Assembly: GCF_009828115.1 (NCBI RefSeq)
Contig: NZ_WTYL01000001.1
Coordinates: 806,001 to 870,000, forward strand
Length of the DNA: 64,000 nt
Reading direction: 5' to 3'
Origin: Allopontixanthobacter sediminis
GTDB lineage: Bacteria > Pseudomonadota > Alphaproteobacteria > Sphingomonadales > Sphingomonadaceae
Position 1 is the first letter of the stretch, and each line of letters opens with the position of its first letter. A model generated the notes under the pieces. That model was given only the letters and a program-made list of their open reading frames with translations. It ran no database searches and was not told the DNA's origin. The position numbers and the translations under genes were made by a program. Positions 35,324 through 44,822 of this stretch are shown piece after piece.

Positions 35324-36136
35324 TCACGTGGCGCCCGGGTCCGGATCGGTCCCGGGCGTTATGTTGTCGGACCGCAAATCCAGCGCTTCGTCCATCACTC
35401 TCGCAAAGCACGCGACCACCACTTTCGCCGCGCCGGCCTTCTTCAGCACCTTGACGCACGCATCGCTGGTCGCGCCACTGGTCAGTACGTCATCGACCAG
35501 GATGATGCGCGCGCCCTTCACCTGCGCCGCTTTTCCTGACGGTATGGCGATTGCGCCCGCCAGCGTTCGCGCACGCGCCTTTTTGCCCAGCCCGCCGAGC
35601 GATGGGGTCGCCCTCGTCCGGGCCAAACCGTCGACGAGCAGGGTCCCGCCCGTCAGCCTCGCCAATTCTGCGCCAAGCAAAGCCGCCTGATTGTATCCCC
35701 TATGCCACAACCGCCAGCGGTGGAGAGGCACGGGGATGATCAGCCCATCGCCTTCCATGGGCGGAAGCCTCGCCGCGATCAAACGCGCGAGCATCGGGGC
35801 CATGGCGATCCGGCGGCCGTGCTTGAACGCCAGCACCAGCTTGCGCGAGGCGGGATTGTAAAGCGTACCGGCGGCGATTCCGTCATGCTTCGGCGGGTCG
35901 GACAGGCAAGGCGCGCACAAGGCGCCCATCACCACGCTGCCGCCGCCGAATGGGCGCTGGCAGGCCGCGCAACTTGGTTCTCCGGGGATCCGCAGCTCCG
36001 ACCAGCACGCACCGCACAAGCCCTGCTGGCCCGCGATAATGCCCCCGCACAACGGACAGCGCGGGGGATATATCAGGTCGACGATCGGCGCCGTGGTCTG
36101 TGCGATATTAGCAGCTATGATCGACCCCAGTGACAT
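35324..36136 (-). CDS. comF: ComF family phosphoribosyltransferase-like protein
   Basis: A 270-residue protein. The N-terminus carries a zinc-ribbon-like set of Cys pairs (CPLCGG, CGACW, CAACQRPF, CAPC, about 26-76) and the C-terminus a type I phosphoribosyltransferase fold with the PRPP loop ILVDDVLTSGAT (about 220-231). ComF proteins take part in DNA uptake in competent bacteria but are widespread in non-competent ones. The ATG at 36136 was taken because the zinc module begins soon after; a longer frame runs into the divergent methyltransferase. Confidence 0.88.
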   Translation of the reverse strand: MSLGSIIAANIAQTTAPIVDLIYPPRCPLCGGIIAGQQGLCGACWSELRIPGEPSCAACQRPFGGGSVVMGALCAPCLSDPPKHDGIAAGTLYNPASRKLVLAFKHGRRIAMAPMLARLIAARLPPMEGDGLIIPVPLHRWRLWHRGYNQAALLGAELARLTGGTLLVDGLARTRATPSLGGLGKKARARTLAGAIAIPSGKAAQVKGARIILVDDVLTSGATSDACVKVLKKAGAAKVVVACFARVMDEALDLRSDNITPGTDPDPGAT

Positions 36137-36190
36137 CCTACCGGCTCTGCAGCGCTTGCGCCCTGCTGGCAAGCGCGGCAAAGCGGCGCG

Positions 36191-36949
36191 ATGCCCCCAA
36201 GCAGCCCGCCCCGTATTTTCGACCCGGATCGCCGCGCCGCACTTGCCCGCCGGGCGGAACATTTGTCTCAGGCCCCCGATGCCGCCCGGTTCATCCTCGA
36301 TGACATGGTCGACGACGTGCTGGAGCGGCTGGCATTCATGCGCCACGAGCCTGCCCGCTGTCTGCTGATCGGCGACCGTCGGGGCATCCTGGCCCGAAGT
36401 CTGGCCGAACCCGGGCGGGAAATCATAGCCGCCGAACCCGGGTCACTGGACGAGGAACGCCCGCTACCGTTTGCGCCTCTCGACCTTATCGTGAGTCTGT
36501 CATCCCTCGCCACCGTCAATGATTTGCCCGGAGCGCTGATCCATATGCGTAATGCGCTGGCGCCGGGCGGTCTGATGCTAGCCAGTTTCGTGGGCGCGGG
36601 CAGTTTGCCGATCCTGAGGCAGGCGATGTTCGCGGCCGATGGTGACCGGCCGGCATCGCGGATGCATCCGATGGTCGACAACCGTTCCGGTGCGGAGCTT
36701 CTACAACGTAGCGGCTTTGCTCGCCAAGTAGTTGATTCGCGGCCCCTTCGTGTCAGCTACCGGAGTTTCGATCAGTTTATCGCTGATCTTCGTACTCAAG
36801 GCCTGACTTCGGTGCTGGCCTCACACACTCCGCCGCTGACGAAATCGGCGCTTGAGACAGCCCGCAAGACGTTTATGGACCGTGCCGACGATCAGGGGCG
36901 AGTACTCGAAAACTTCGAGATACTCACCCTAACTGGTTGGAAGTCCTAA
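36191..36949 (+). CDS. SAM-dependent methyltransferase (BioC/NDUFAF5-like)
   Basis: A 252-residue protein with a class I methyltransferase layout in degenerate form: FDPDRRAALARRAEH at the N-terminus, CLLIGDRRG (about 57-65) for motif I, LDLIVSLSSLATVNDLPGAL (about 96-115) and MRNALAPGGLMLASFVG (about 119-135). The FDR...RARRA opening and the position next to comF match the NDUFAF5-like group of alphaproteobacteria, related to a complex I arginine hydroxylase/assembly factor. Motif I is weak (GDRRG), so activity is not certain. Its last bases overlap the convergent ppdK stop. Confidence 0.72.
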   Translation: MPPSSPPRIFDPDRRAALARRAEHLSQAPDAARFILDDMVDDVLERLAFMRHEPARCLLIGDRRGILARSLAEPGREIIAAEPGSLDEERPLPFAPLDLIVSLSSLATVNDLPGALIHMRNALAPGGLMLASFVGAGSLPILRQAMFAADGDRPASRMHPMVDNRSGAELLQRSGFARQVVDSRPLRVSYRSFDQFIADLRTQGLTSVLASHTPPLTKSALETARKTFMDRADDQGRVLENFEILTLTGWKS

Positions 36950-39615
36950 CGAAGCGATGCCTGAGCGGCAGCCAGCCGGGCGATGGGCACCCGGTAGGGG
37001 GAGGCGCTGACGTAATCCAGACCGACTTCTTCGCAGAACGCGATGCTCGCCGGATCCCCGCCATGTTCGCCGCAGATGCCCAGCTTGATATCGGGCTTCG
37101 TTTCGCGGCCGCGCTCCGACGCCATCCGGACCAATTGACCCACGCCTTCAATATCAAGGCTGACGAAGGGGTCGCGGGCAAAGATGCCCTTCTCCACATA
37201 GGGCGCCAGGAACCGGGCCGAATCGTCGCGGGAAACTCCGAGCGTTGTCTGGGTCAAATCGTTGGTTCCGAAGGAAAAGAACAGCGCCTCCTGCGCAATT
37301 TCGCCCGCCATGAGAGCGGCGCGCGGGAGTTCGATCATGGTGCCGACCAGATATTCGATCGATCGACCTTTATCGGTGAATACCTCCTGCGCCATCCGGT
37401 CGATGAGGGTCTTGAGGATCGCCAACTCGCGGCGGGTTGCGACCAGCGGGACCATGATTTCGGGCACCGGAGCCTCGCCGGAAGCCTGCGCCACTTCGCA
37501 CGCCGCCTCGAAAATTGCCCGCGCCTGCATTTCATAAATTTCGGGATAAGTGATGCCGAGCCGGCAGCCGCGGTGCCCTAGCATCGGGTTGAACTCATGC
37601 AGTTCCGCCGCGCGCCGTTTCAGATGATCGACCCCGAGCCCTGTCACGTCGGCCAGATCCGCGAAATCGGCGTCGGCCGTCGGCAGGAATTCATGCAAGG
37701 GCGGATCGAGCAGCCGGATGGTGCATGGCAGCCCGACCATCACCTCGAATATCTGGCGGAAATCGTCGCGCTGTTCGGGCAGCAGCTTGGCGAGCGCCTT
37801 GCGGCGGCCCTTCTCGTCTTCGGCCAGAATCATCTGGCGCACGGCACTGATCCGGCCGGCATCGAAGAACATATGCTCCGTCCGGCAAAGTCCGATGCCT
37901 TCCGCGCCGAACTGACGCGCCATGCGGCAATCGTCGGGCGTTTCAGCATTGGTTCGTACGCGCATCCGGCGGTGGCGGTCGGCCCATTCCATCAGGGTGC
38001 CGAAATCGCCCACGAGTTCCGGTTCGATCGTCGCGACCAGGCCTTCCATCACCTGCCCCTTGGCCCCGTCGAGCGTGATCAGGTCGCCTTCGCGTAATTC
38101 GGTGGTGCCGATCCGCAGCGTCCGCGCGCCCATTTCGATCGACACTTGCGACGCGCCGGAGACGCAGGGGCGCCCCATGCCGCGGGCCACCACGGCGGCG
38201 TGGCTGGTCATCCCGCCGCGTGCGGTCAGGATGCCCTGCGCGGCGTGCATGCCGTGAATGTCCTCCGGGCTGGTTTCCACCCGCACCAGGATTACTTTTT
38301 CGCCGCGCGCCGCGAATTGTTCCGCGGTGTCGGCATCGAGTACGATCTTGCCGCTTGCCGCGCCGGGTGATGCCGGCAGGCCGGTGGTCAGCACCGTACG
38401 CGGTGCATCGGGATCGAGCCGCGGGTGGAGCAACTGGTCCAGCGCCATCGGGTCGATCCGCAGGACCGCTTCGCGCTCGTCGATCAGGCCTTCGCCGACC
38501 ATTTCGACCGCCATCTTGAGCGCCGCCCGTGCCGTCCGCTTGCCGCTGCGGGTCTGCAGCATCCACAGCTTGCCCTGCTGGACGGTAAATTCGATGTCCT
38601 GCATGTCACGGTAATGCCGTTCCAGCAGGTCGAACACTTGCGCCAGTTCTGCGTAAGCGTCGGGCATGGCTTCTTCCATGCTCAGTGGCTTGGCCCCGGC
38701 GGCTTCGCGGGCGTCCCGGGTCAGATACTGCGGCGTGCGGATGCCCGCGACCACGTCTTCACCCTGCGCGTTGATCAGATATTCGCCGTAATAGGCTTTC
38801 TCGCCCGTCGCCGGATTGCGAGTAAACGCGACGCCGGTCGCGCTGGTATCGCCCATGTTGCCGAACACCATGGCCTGCACATTGACCGCGGTACCCCAGT
38901 CGGAAGGGATGTCGTTCAACCGGCGATAGACCTTCGCGCGGTCGGCATCCCAGCTGTCGAACACGGCGGCGATCGCGCCCCACAATTGTTCGTGGACGTC
39001 TAGCGGGAAAGGCTGCCCGCGTTCCTGTTCTACGATGTTCTTGTATTGCGCGACGAGTACCTTCCAGTCCTCAGCCTCCATCTCCGTATCGGCATAGAAG
39101 CCCTTGTCTTCCTTGGCGATTTCCAACGCTTCTTCAAACAGGCCATGATCCACGCCGAGCACCACGTCGGAATACATCTGGATGAACCGGCGGTAGGAAT
39201 CCCAGGCAAAACGCTCGTCGCCGGACGTCGCTGCGAGACCCGCGACGGTGTCATCGTTAAGGCCCAGGTTCAGGACCGTATCCATCATTCCGGGCATGGA
39301 AACGCGCGCGCCGGAACGCACGGAGACCAGCAGCGGATCGTCCTTGCTGCCGAAATCCTTGCCCACGGCGGCTTCCACCTGCCGCAGTGCCGAGGCAACG
39401 TCGGCGCGGAGCTGGTCCGAAAAGTCCGAACCGCCCGCGAGATATTTGACGCATTCTTCGGTGGTGATGGTAAAACCGGGCGGCACCGGCAGGCCAATCT
39501 CGGCCATTTCGGCGAGGTTTGCGCCCTTGCCCCCGGTGATGGTCTTGTCTTTCGCTCGCGGATCGATCGAGGCATCCGTGCCGCCGAAACTGTAGACCGT
39601 TTGTACCATCATCAT
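36946..39615 (-). CDS. ppdK: Pyruvate, phosphate dikinase
   Basis: It interconverts pyruvate, ATP and Pi with phosphoenolpyruvate, AMP and PPi, linking glycolysis and gluconeogenesis. At 889 residues it is full length. The ATP-grasp N-terminus begins TITGGKGANLAEMAEIGLPVPPGF; the phosphohistidine is in GGMTSHAAVVARGMGRP (about 460-476); the PEP site includes GIGLCRTEHMFF (about 565-576) and the catalytic Cys in GICGEHGGDP (about 840). The ATG is preceded by an AT-rich leader of 42 nt after glyS. Confidence 0.97.
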   Translation of the reverse strand: MMMVQTVYSFGGTDASIDPRAKDKTITGGKGANLAEMAEIGLPVPPGFTITTEECVKYLAGGSDFSDQLRADVASALRQVEAAVGKDFGSKDDPLLVSVRSGARVSMPGMMDTVLNLGLNDDTVAGLAATSGDERFAWDSYRRFIQMYSDVVLGVDHGLFEEALEIAKEDKGFYADTEMEAEDWKVLVAQYKNIVEQERGQPFPLDVHEQLWGAIAAVFDSWDADRAKVYRRLNDIPSDWGTAVNVQAMVFGNMGDTSATGVAFTRNPATGEKAYYGEYLINAQGEDVVAGIRTPQYLTRDAREAAGAKPLSMEEAMPDAYAELAQVFDLLERHYRDMQDIEFTVQQGKLWMLQTRSGKRTARAALKMAVEMVGEGLIDEREAVLRIDPMALDQLLHPRLDPDAPRTVLTTGLPASPGAASGKIVLDADTAEQFAARGEKVILVRVETSPEDIHGMHAAQGILTARGGMTSHAAVVARGMGRPCVSGASQVSIEMGARTLRIGTTELREGDLITLDGAKGQVMEGLVATIEPELVGDFGTLMEWADRHRRMRVRTNAETPDDCRMARQFGAEGIGLCRTEHMFFDAGRISAVRQMILAEDEKGRRKALAKLLPEQRDDFRQIFEVMVGLPCTIRLLDPPLHEFLPTADADFADLADVTGLGVDHLKRRAAELHEFNPMLGHRGCRLGITYPEIYEMQARAIFEAACEVAQASGEAPVPEIMVPLVATRRELAILKTLIDRMAQEVFTDKGRSIEYLVGTMIELPRAALMAGEIAQEALFFSFGTNDLTQTTLGVSRDDSARFLAPYVEKGIFARDPFVSLDIEGVGQLVRMASERGRETKPDIKLGICGEHGGDPASIAFCEEVGLDYVSASPYRVPIARLAAAQASLR

Positions 39616-39657
39616 TCCTATTTCGGATAGCTGTCAGTGCCGCCGTGTCCGCGAACG

Positions 39658-41829
39658 CTACCCTTCGATCTTGGAGAAATCCGCAACGTTGTGCACTGCA
39701 GCACGGAACCGCGCAAGCAGGTCGAGCCGTGCGGTGCGTTTGTTTTCTTGGGGATCGTTTACCGTGACTTCCTCGAAAAACGCATCAATCGGCGCCCGGA
39801 GCGAAGCGAGTGCAGCCATCGCGGCGGAGAAATCCTCCGCCTCGATTGCTGCTGCCGCCCTAGGCTCGGCATCGGCCAACGCGTCGATCAACGCCTGTTC
39901 GGCGGGTTCGGGGGTGTAGGAGAGCTGACCGGCGTGGCGTTCGGCCATCTTGGCCTCGATTACGGCTTTCATATCCGGATCGTCGACCAGCGCGAGCGGG
40001 TCTTCCTCACCGGTATGTGCGATCTCGCCCTCGATCCCGTGCCAGTCTTCCTTCTTGAGGATATTCGCCGCGCGCTTGTAGGCGGCGAGCAAGTTGGCAC
40101 CCTCGGCGGTTTCGACGTAATTCTGCAATGCGTTCACCCTTGCCAGCAGCCGGACAAGATCGTCCTCGCCGCCCAAAGCAAACACCGCATCGATCAAATC
40201 GTGCCTGACGCCCGCTTCGCGCTGCTGGACTTTGAGGCGGTCGGCGAAGAAGTCGAAAAGCGCATCAAGCGCCGCAGTCCCTGTTTGCGGTGAATCTAGT
40301 GTTACTAGAAAATCGTGGCGGCCAACTGCTGCACCAAGCGAAAAACGAAGGTTGTTTGCTAAAATGAGGGCAACAATTGCAAGCGTCTGACGTCTGAGCG
40401 CAAACGGATCCTTCGACCCAGTAGGCCGCTCTTCAATCGCGAAAAACGCGACCAACGTATCCAACTTATCCGCAAGGCTCACAGCGACAGTCACCGGCGC
40501 AGTCGGCACGTTATCGCCCTGCCCGACCGGCTTGTAGTGGTCGCGGATGGCATCTGCTACGGAATCGGGCAAGCTCTCGGCGCGGGCGTAATAGCCGCCC
40601 ATAAGGCCTTGCAGTTCGGGGAATTCCCCGACCATTTCGGTGACGAGGTCGGCCTTGCACAATTCGGCAGCCTGCCGCGCGAGAGCGGGATCGCAATTCG
40701 GCACGATGCCTTCACTAGCAAGCCACTCGGCCAGTTTCGCCACCCGTTCGACCTTGTCGGCAACCGTGCCCAGCTTCTCGTGGAAAGTGATCCGCTCCAG
40801 CCCCTCGGCGTGTTGCGCCAGGGTTTTCTTCCGGTCCACTTCCCAGAAGAACCGCGCGTCGGACAAGCGTGCAGCGAGGACCTTGCGGTTACCGTCGACA
40901 ATCGCCTCCCCGCCGTCGGTGGCTTCGATGTTGGCGGTGCAGATGAAGGCGTTAGCGAGCTTGCCATCCTGCTCACACACGAAATATTTCTGGTTCACAC
41001 GCGCTGTAAGCTGGATGACTTCGGGCGGGACCTCGAGAAATTCTTCTGCAAACCGGCCGAGCAGCGGCACCGGCCATTCGGTCAGACCAGCGTTTTCAAC
41101 AACGAGGCCTTCATCCTCCACCAGGTCGAGACCGGCGCTGGCCGCGGCATTCGCTGCACCGGTGCGGATCATCGCTTCGCGTTCCGCGTGGTCGACGATA
41201 ACATGGCAAGCGCGCAGCTTTTCCGCATAGTCGTTCGCGCCGCCGATGGTAATCTGCCCCGGGTGGTGGAACCGGTGACCCATGGTGGCGCAAGCTGACG
41301 TCACGCCGTCCACTTCGCATTCCACCAGGTCGTCGCCGAAGATCGCCACGATGCCGGACAGCGGGCGGACCCATTTCAGGCTCTCGGTGCTGATCGAGGC
41401 AGTCCCCCAACGCATCGACTTGGGCCACGGAAAGGCGCGGATAATGGCCGGAACTGCCTGTGCCAGCACGTCCACAACCGCGCGACCGGGCTGTTCGATC
41501 ACCGCGAACCAAGTCTGCCGGCCCTTGACGTCACGCAGTTCGAGCTGGTCGCGGGTCACGCCGTTCTTGCGGCAAAAACCGTCGATCGCCTGATCGGGGG
41601 CGCCCTCCGGCGGGCCTTTCGCTTCTTCGCTGACCGCTTCGGTCTGCGTGGGCAGGCCGCGGGCAATCAGCGCAAGACGGCGCGGGGTGGACCAGATGGT
41701 GACGTCACCCACTTGCACACCGGCGGCTGCCAGTTCGGCGCGGAACAGCTTTTCCAGATCGGCGCGCGCGCCCTTCTGCATCCGCGCGGGAATTTCTTCA
41801 CAGCGCAGTTCGAGGAGGAAGTCGGTCAT
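39658..41829 (-). CDS. glyS: Glycyl-tRNA synthetase beta subunit
   Basis: The beta subunit of the tetrameric bacterial GlyRS binds tRNA-Gly. From the ATG at 41829 it has 723 residues. It starts [14 protein letters not shown] (signature), and includes [19 protein letters not shown] (about 290-308) and [15 protein letters not shown], then the HD-like and anticodon-binding parts. It overlaps glyQ by 4 nt. A patch around 40290-40460 is more AT-rich, with less typical codons than the rest of the gene. Confidence 0.96.
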   Translation of the reverse strand: MTDFLLELRCEEIPARMQKGARADLEKLFRAELAAAGVQVGDVTIWSTPRRLALIARGLPTQTEAVSEEAKGPPEGAPDQAIDGFCRKNGVTRDQLELRDVKGRQTWFAVIEQPGRAVVDVLAQAVPAIIRAFPWPKSMRWGTASISTESLKWVRPLSGIVAIFGDDLVECEVDGVTSACATMGHRFHHPGQITIGGANDYAEKLRACHVIVDHAEREAMIRTGAANAAASAGLDLVEDEGLVVENAGLTEWPVPLLGRFAEEFLEVPPEVIQLTARVNQKYFVCEQDGKLANAFICTANIEATDGGEAIVDGNRKVLAARLSDARFFWEVDRKKTLAQHAEGLERITFHEKLGTVADKVERVAKLAEWLASEGIVPNCDPALARQAAELCKADLVTEMVGEFPELQGLMGGYYARAESLPDSVADAIRDHYKPVGQGDNVPTAPVTVAVSLADKLDTLVAFFAIEERPTGSKDPFALRRQTLAIVALILANNLRFSLGAAVGRHDFLVTLDSPQTGTAALDALFDFFADRLKVQQREAGVRHDLIDAVFALGGEDDLVRLLARVNALQNYVETAEGANLLAAYKRAANILKKEDWHGIEGEIAHTGEEDPLALVDDPDMKAVIEAKMAERHAGQLSYTPEPAEQALIDALADAEPRAAAAIEAEDFSAAMAALASLRAPIDAFFEEVTVNDPQENKRTARLDLLARFRAAVHNVADFSKIEG

Positions 41830-42725
41830 GCGCTCCACTCCGGGAATTTCTGCGCCCAGGCATCGGCATTCTTTGCCATGTAAGCCTCGCATGAGCCGCG
41901 CGCGAGATCGCGGACCTGACCCATATAACTGGCGCGTTCCTGTACCGAGATTACGCCGCGCGCCTGCAACAGGTTGAAGATGTGACTGGCTTCGATCGCC
42001 TGCTCATAGGCCGGGATCGGCAATTTCGCGGTCAGGCAGTTCTGGCATTCAGCCACCGACTTTCGGAACAGGTCGAACAGCGCGTCGGTTTCGGCGACTT
42101 CGAAGTTCCACGTCGACATCTGCTTTTCGTTTTCGAGGAACACCTCGCCATACGAAACACCGTGCTGGTTGAACGCGAGGTCGTACACATTGTCGACACC
42201 CTGGATATACATCGCGAGCCGTTCCAGCCCGTAGGTCAGTTCGCCCGCGACGGGCTTGCAATCATAGCCGCCCATCTGCTGAAAATAGGTGAACTGGGTC
42301 ACTTCCATCCCGTCGCACCAGACTTCCCAACCCAGCCCCCACGCGCCGAGGGTCGGGGATTCCCAGTCATCCTCGACGAAGCGGATGTCGTGTTTCAGCG
42401 GGTCGATGCCGATCACTTCCAGGCTTTTCAGGTAAAGTTCCTGCAAGTCCGGCGGGCTGGGCTTAAGGATTACCTGGTACTGGTAATAATGCTGCAGGCG
42501 GTTGGGATTTTCACCGTAACGGCCATCGGTCGGGCGGCGGCAGGGCTGGACAAAGGCGGCGTTCCACGGTTCGGGACCGAGCGCACGCAGCGTGGTCGCC
42601 GGGTGGAACGTCCCCGCGCCCATGCGCATGTCATAGGGTTGCAGGATCAGGCAGCCGTTGGCGCTCCAGAAATCATGGAGGCTGAGGATCATGTCCTGAA
42701 AGCTGTTTGCAGGGTCTCGTGTCAT
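41826..42725 (-). CDS. glyQ: Glycyl-tRNA synthetase alpha subunit
   Basis: The catalytic alpha subunit, 299 residues, activates glycine. [35 protein letters not shown] (about 8-42, class II motif 1 region), [26 protein letters not shown]-like sequence (here [20 protein letters not shown]) and [18 protein letters not shown] are strongly conserved. It leads the glyQ-glyS operon with ATGA coupling. The gap upstream holds the promoter of a divergent operon. Confidence 0.97.
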   Translation of the reverse strand: MTRDPANSFQDMILSLHDFWSANGCLILQPYDMRMGAGTFHPATTLRALGPEPWNAAFVQPCRRPTDGRYGENPNRLQHYYQYQVILKPSPPDLQELYLKSLEVIGIDPLKHDIRFVEDDWESPTLGAWGLGWEVWCDGMEVTQFTYFQQMGGYDCKPVAGELTYGLERLAMYIQGVDNVYDLAFNQHGVSYGEVFLENEKQMSTWNFEVAETDALFDLFRKSVAECQNCLTAKLPIPAYEQAIEASHIFNLLQARGVISVQERASYMGQVRDLARGSCEAYMAKNADAWAQKFPEWSA

Positions 42726-42806
42726 TACGCCGCGCTTTGGCGGATGGGTGTTTTCCGGTCAATGCCGCGCGGGCCTTTCCCGGTGAAATGACAGGATGTT
42801 ACGACT

Positions 42807-42856
42807 TTTAGTCAGGTAGTCTTGACATAGTCAGCGAATCGCGACATAAAGTCAGG
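42807..42856 (+). repeat. Three direct repeats (operator cluster)
   Basis: Three copies of WNWAGTCAG-type sequence: TTTAGTCAGG (42807-42816), CATAGTCAGC (42826-42835) and TAAAGTCAGG (42847-42856). They are spaced 19 and 21 bp apart, about two helix turns, so they face the same side of the DNA. They straddle the -35 and -10 boxes of the promoter below and are likely binding sites of the XRE regulator encoded downstream. Confidence 0.55.
42822..42850 (+). promoter_or_regulatory. Sigma-70-type promoter of the small-membrane-protein operon
   Basis: TTGACA (42822-42827) is separated by 17 bp from CATAAA (42845-42850), close to the housekeeping consensus. Transcription would start near 42857, about 29 nt before the first start codon, which has its own AGGAG site. 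The box positions coincide with the second and third direct repeats. Confidence 0.65.
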
Positions 42857-42885
42857 CATACCTTACATCCATTAGGAGAGCGCAA

Positions 42886-42984
42886 ATGGAACGCAAAAAG
42901 CCCGGACGCCAAGCGATCATGATCGACGATAGCGCGGTGTTTTGGGTCCTTATCGCCAGCGCTTTCCTCATGGGCCTTGCCTGA
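42886..42984 (+). CDS. Small membrane peptide (32 aa)
   Basis: A 32-residue open frame with an ATG preceded by AGGAG. The N-terminus is basic and hydrophilic (MERKKPGRQ) and the C-terminal half is hydrophobic (AVFWVLIASAFLMGLA, residues 17-32), so it is probably a single-span membrane peptide with the N-terminus inside. It ends 5 nt before the start of the XRE regulator, which makes co-translation likely. No family is recognised. It is supported by RBS, promoter and operon position rather than by homology. Confidence 0.5.
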   Translation: MERKKPGRQAIMIDDSAVFWVLIASAFLMGLA

Positions 42985-42989
42985 GGCCC

Positions 42990-43184
42990 GTGAAAAACCG
43001 CCTCAAAGTCCTGCGCGCAATGCGCGACTGGAGTCAGGCAGAGCTGGCCATGCATCTGGATGTCTCGCGTCAGGCGGTCAACGCCATCGAGACAGGCAGG
43101 CATGATCCCTCGCTTCCTCTGGCCTTCAGACTCGCCCGACTTTTTGAAATGCCCATCGAGGAGATATTCGATGACGAAGCCTAA
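42990..43184 (+). CDS. XRE-family transcriptional regulator (64 aa)
   Basis: A compact Cro/CI-type helix-turn-helix protein: LKVLRAMRDWSQAELAMHL then VSRQAVNAIETGRHDPSLPLAFRLARLF (about 6-54), the standard short form in which SRQAVNAIE is the recognition helix. The start is GTG at 42990 with TGAGG upstream; the in-frame ATG at 42942 would overlap the small membrane peptide and add unrelated residues. It overlaps the following membrane protein gene by 14 nt. Such regulators paired with a membrane protein are common, with unknown signals. Confidence 0.85.
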   Translation: MKNRLKVLRAMRDWSQAELAMHLDVSRQAVNAIETGRHDPSLPLAFRLARLFEMPIEEIFDDEA

Positions 43185-43830
43185 ATCCGAACTTGCGGAC
43201 GCCAACACCGAGATGACCTCCGCCCATCTGTCAAGCCGCAAGCTCTACAGCAGCATACTGATGGCATTGACGCTGCTCGCGGTCGTCTTCGGTGCCGGTG
43301 TCGTGTCAGGCTATCTCGATGCCGGCGGGGGCGACCGGGCTGATGTGCTGCTCGGCATAGTGATTGCCTGGGTGTCGGTGGTCGCGGGTCTGGCCGTGCT
43401 TGCCGCAAGGGTTTGGCCGAAACATGCCAAGGAACCGATCTCGCGCAGCAGCCGCCGGTCACGCAACTTGATTTACGTGCTGGTCGCGGTCGGCGCGGTG
43501 CTGGGCCTGCTGCTTGGCTATAATGAACCGGAGGGCATCTCTCTGCTGTCGAGCGGACCGATTCCGGCTTTCCCCGCACTGGTCGCAATCGGCCTGTGGG
43601 TGATTTGCGCGCCGATAGTTACCCTGATGTGGTGGCGTAGCACGGACGAGCATGACCGGGCGAGCTACACTGACGGCGCGAATGTCGCTGGCCATGCTTA
43701 TCTGTTCATTGTCCCAAGCTGGTGGGTCGCCACCCGGGCCGGCGTGCTTCCCGAACAAGACCCGATAATCGTGTTGCTGATCGTGGCGACCATCTGGTCG
43801 GCGGTCTGGCTGTACCGCAGATATTTTTGA
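43171..43830 (+). CDS. Multispan membrane protein of unknown family
   Basis: A 219-residue protein starting inside the end of the XRE gene, with GAGGAGAT as ribosome-binding site. Hydrophobic segments are near residues 27-46, 55-76, 93-112, 123-146, 170-185 and 194-212, so about six helices. A basic cytosolic loop (RSSRRSRN) lies between helices two and three. I do not recognise the family. Context suggests the XRE regulator and small peptide control or sense through it. Confidence 0.7.
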   Translation: MTKPKSELADANTEMTSAHLSSRKLYSSILMALTLLAVVFGAGVVSGYLDAGGGDRADVLLGIVIAWVSVVAGLAVLAARVWPKHAKEPISRSSRRSRNLIYVLVAVGAVLGLLLGYNEPEGISLLSSGPIPAFPALVAIGLWVICAPIVTLMWWRSTDEHDRASYTDGANVAGHAYLFIVPSWWVATRAGVLPEQDPIIVLLIVATIWSAVWLYRRYF

Positions 43831-43886
43831 ACCGCGCGCAGGTTTATTCAGACACGCTAAATATCCCCTCTCAGAAAGGTTATCTT

Positions 43887-44822
43887 ATGAAAATGTTCGC
43901 ACATCGTCTCGCGGGTCTGCTGACCGGAACCGCCATCTTGTTCGCCGGCCCGGCCCTCGCCCAACAGCAGAAGCCGACGCCCGTTCCGACCGCGCAGGTC
44001 CCGGCAGAACAGGTCGAGATGGGCGGTCCGGCGCTGTGGAAAGTGGCCGACGAGGACACCACGATCTACCTGTTCGGCACGGTTCATGCGCTTCCCAAGG
44101 ACGTCGATTGGTTCAAAGGCAACGTCGCCGATGCGCTCGCTTCGTCCGACATCCTGGTTACCGAGATCATGATGACGCCAGACGCCGCCACCGACATGCA
44201 GTCGATCATCATGAACACCGGTATGCTGCCCGCCGACCAGAAGCTGCGCGATATGCTGGATGAAAAGCAGCGCGCATCTTACGACGCGGCGATGACCAAG
44301 CTCGGGATGCCGGTGGAAACCTTCGACCGGTTCGAACCGTGGTATGCCAGCATGATGCTGTCGATGCTGCCGATCATGAAGGAAGGCTATTCTCCGGAAA
44401 GCGGAGTCGAGGCGGTGCTGACCACCAAGGGCGGCGAAGCGAAGCCGCGTGGTGAACTGGAAACGATCGAATTCCAGATGTCCCTGTTCGACCAGCTGCC
44501 GCTAGATAGCCAGATCGCATTCCTGGTACAGGCTGCCGAGGGTGTCGATACCATCAAGGGCATGCTCGACAAGATGATCGCCGAATGGCTGGAAGGCGAT
44601 GCCGACGGCCTGGCCGAACTGATGAACGAAGGGCTGACCGACCAGGTGCTGGCCGAACGCCTGCTTTACCAACGCAACGCCAATTGGGCCGAGTGGATCG
44701 ACACCCGTCTGGACACGCCGGGTACCGTGTTTATCGCGGTTGGCGCGGGCCATCTGGCCGGTGCCAAAAGTGTTCAGGACGCGCTCGAATTGCGCGGAAT
44801 TGAAACTGCGCGGGTCCAGTGA
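43887..44822 (+). CDS. TraB/GumN family protein, first copy
   Basis: A 311-residue exported protein (signal ending ALAQ, about residue 24). The two family motifs are visible: LFGTVHALP (GxxH, about 63-71) and VGAGHLAG (GxxxH, about 289-296). TraB/GumN proteins resemble the Tiki fold, a metalloprotease-like family; bacterial roles are undefined. The ATG at 43887 has AGAAAGG upstream. It overlaps a second family member by 4 nt, so this is a tandem pair with clear but diverged similarity. Confidence 0.87.
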   Translation: MKMFAHRLAGLLTGTAILFAGPALAQQQKPTPVPTAQVPAEQVEMGGPALWKVADEDTTIYLFGTVHALPKDVDWFKGNVADALASSDILVTEIMMTPDAATDMQSIIMNTGMLPADQKLRDMLDEKQRASYDAAMTKLGMPVETFDRFEPWYASMMLSMLPIMKEGYSPESGVEAVLTTKGGEAKPRGELETIEFQMSLFDQLPLDSQIAFLVQAAEGVDTIKGMLDKMIAEWLEGDADGLAELMNEGLTDQVLAERLLYQRNANWAEWIDTRLDTPGTVFIAVGAGHLAGAKSVQDALELRGIETARVQ

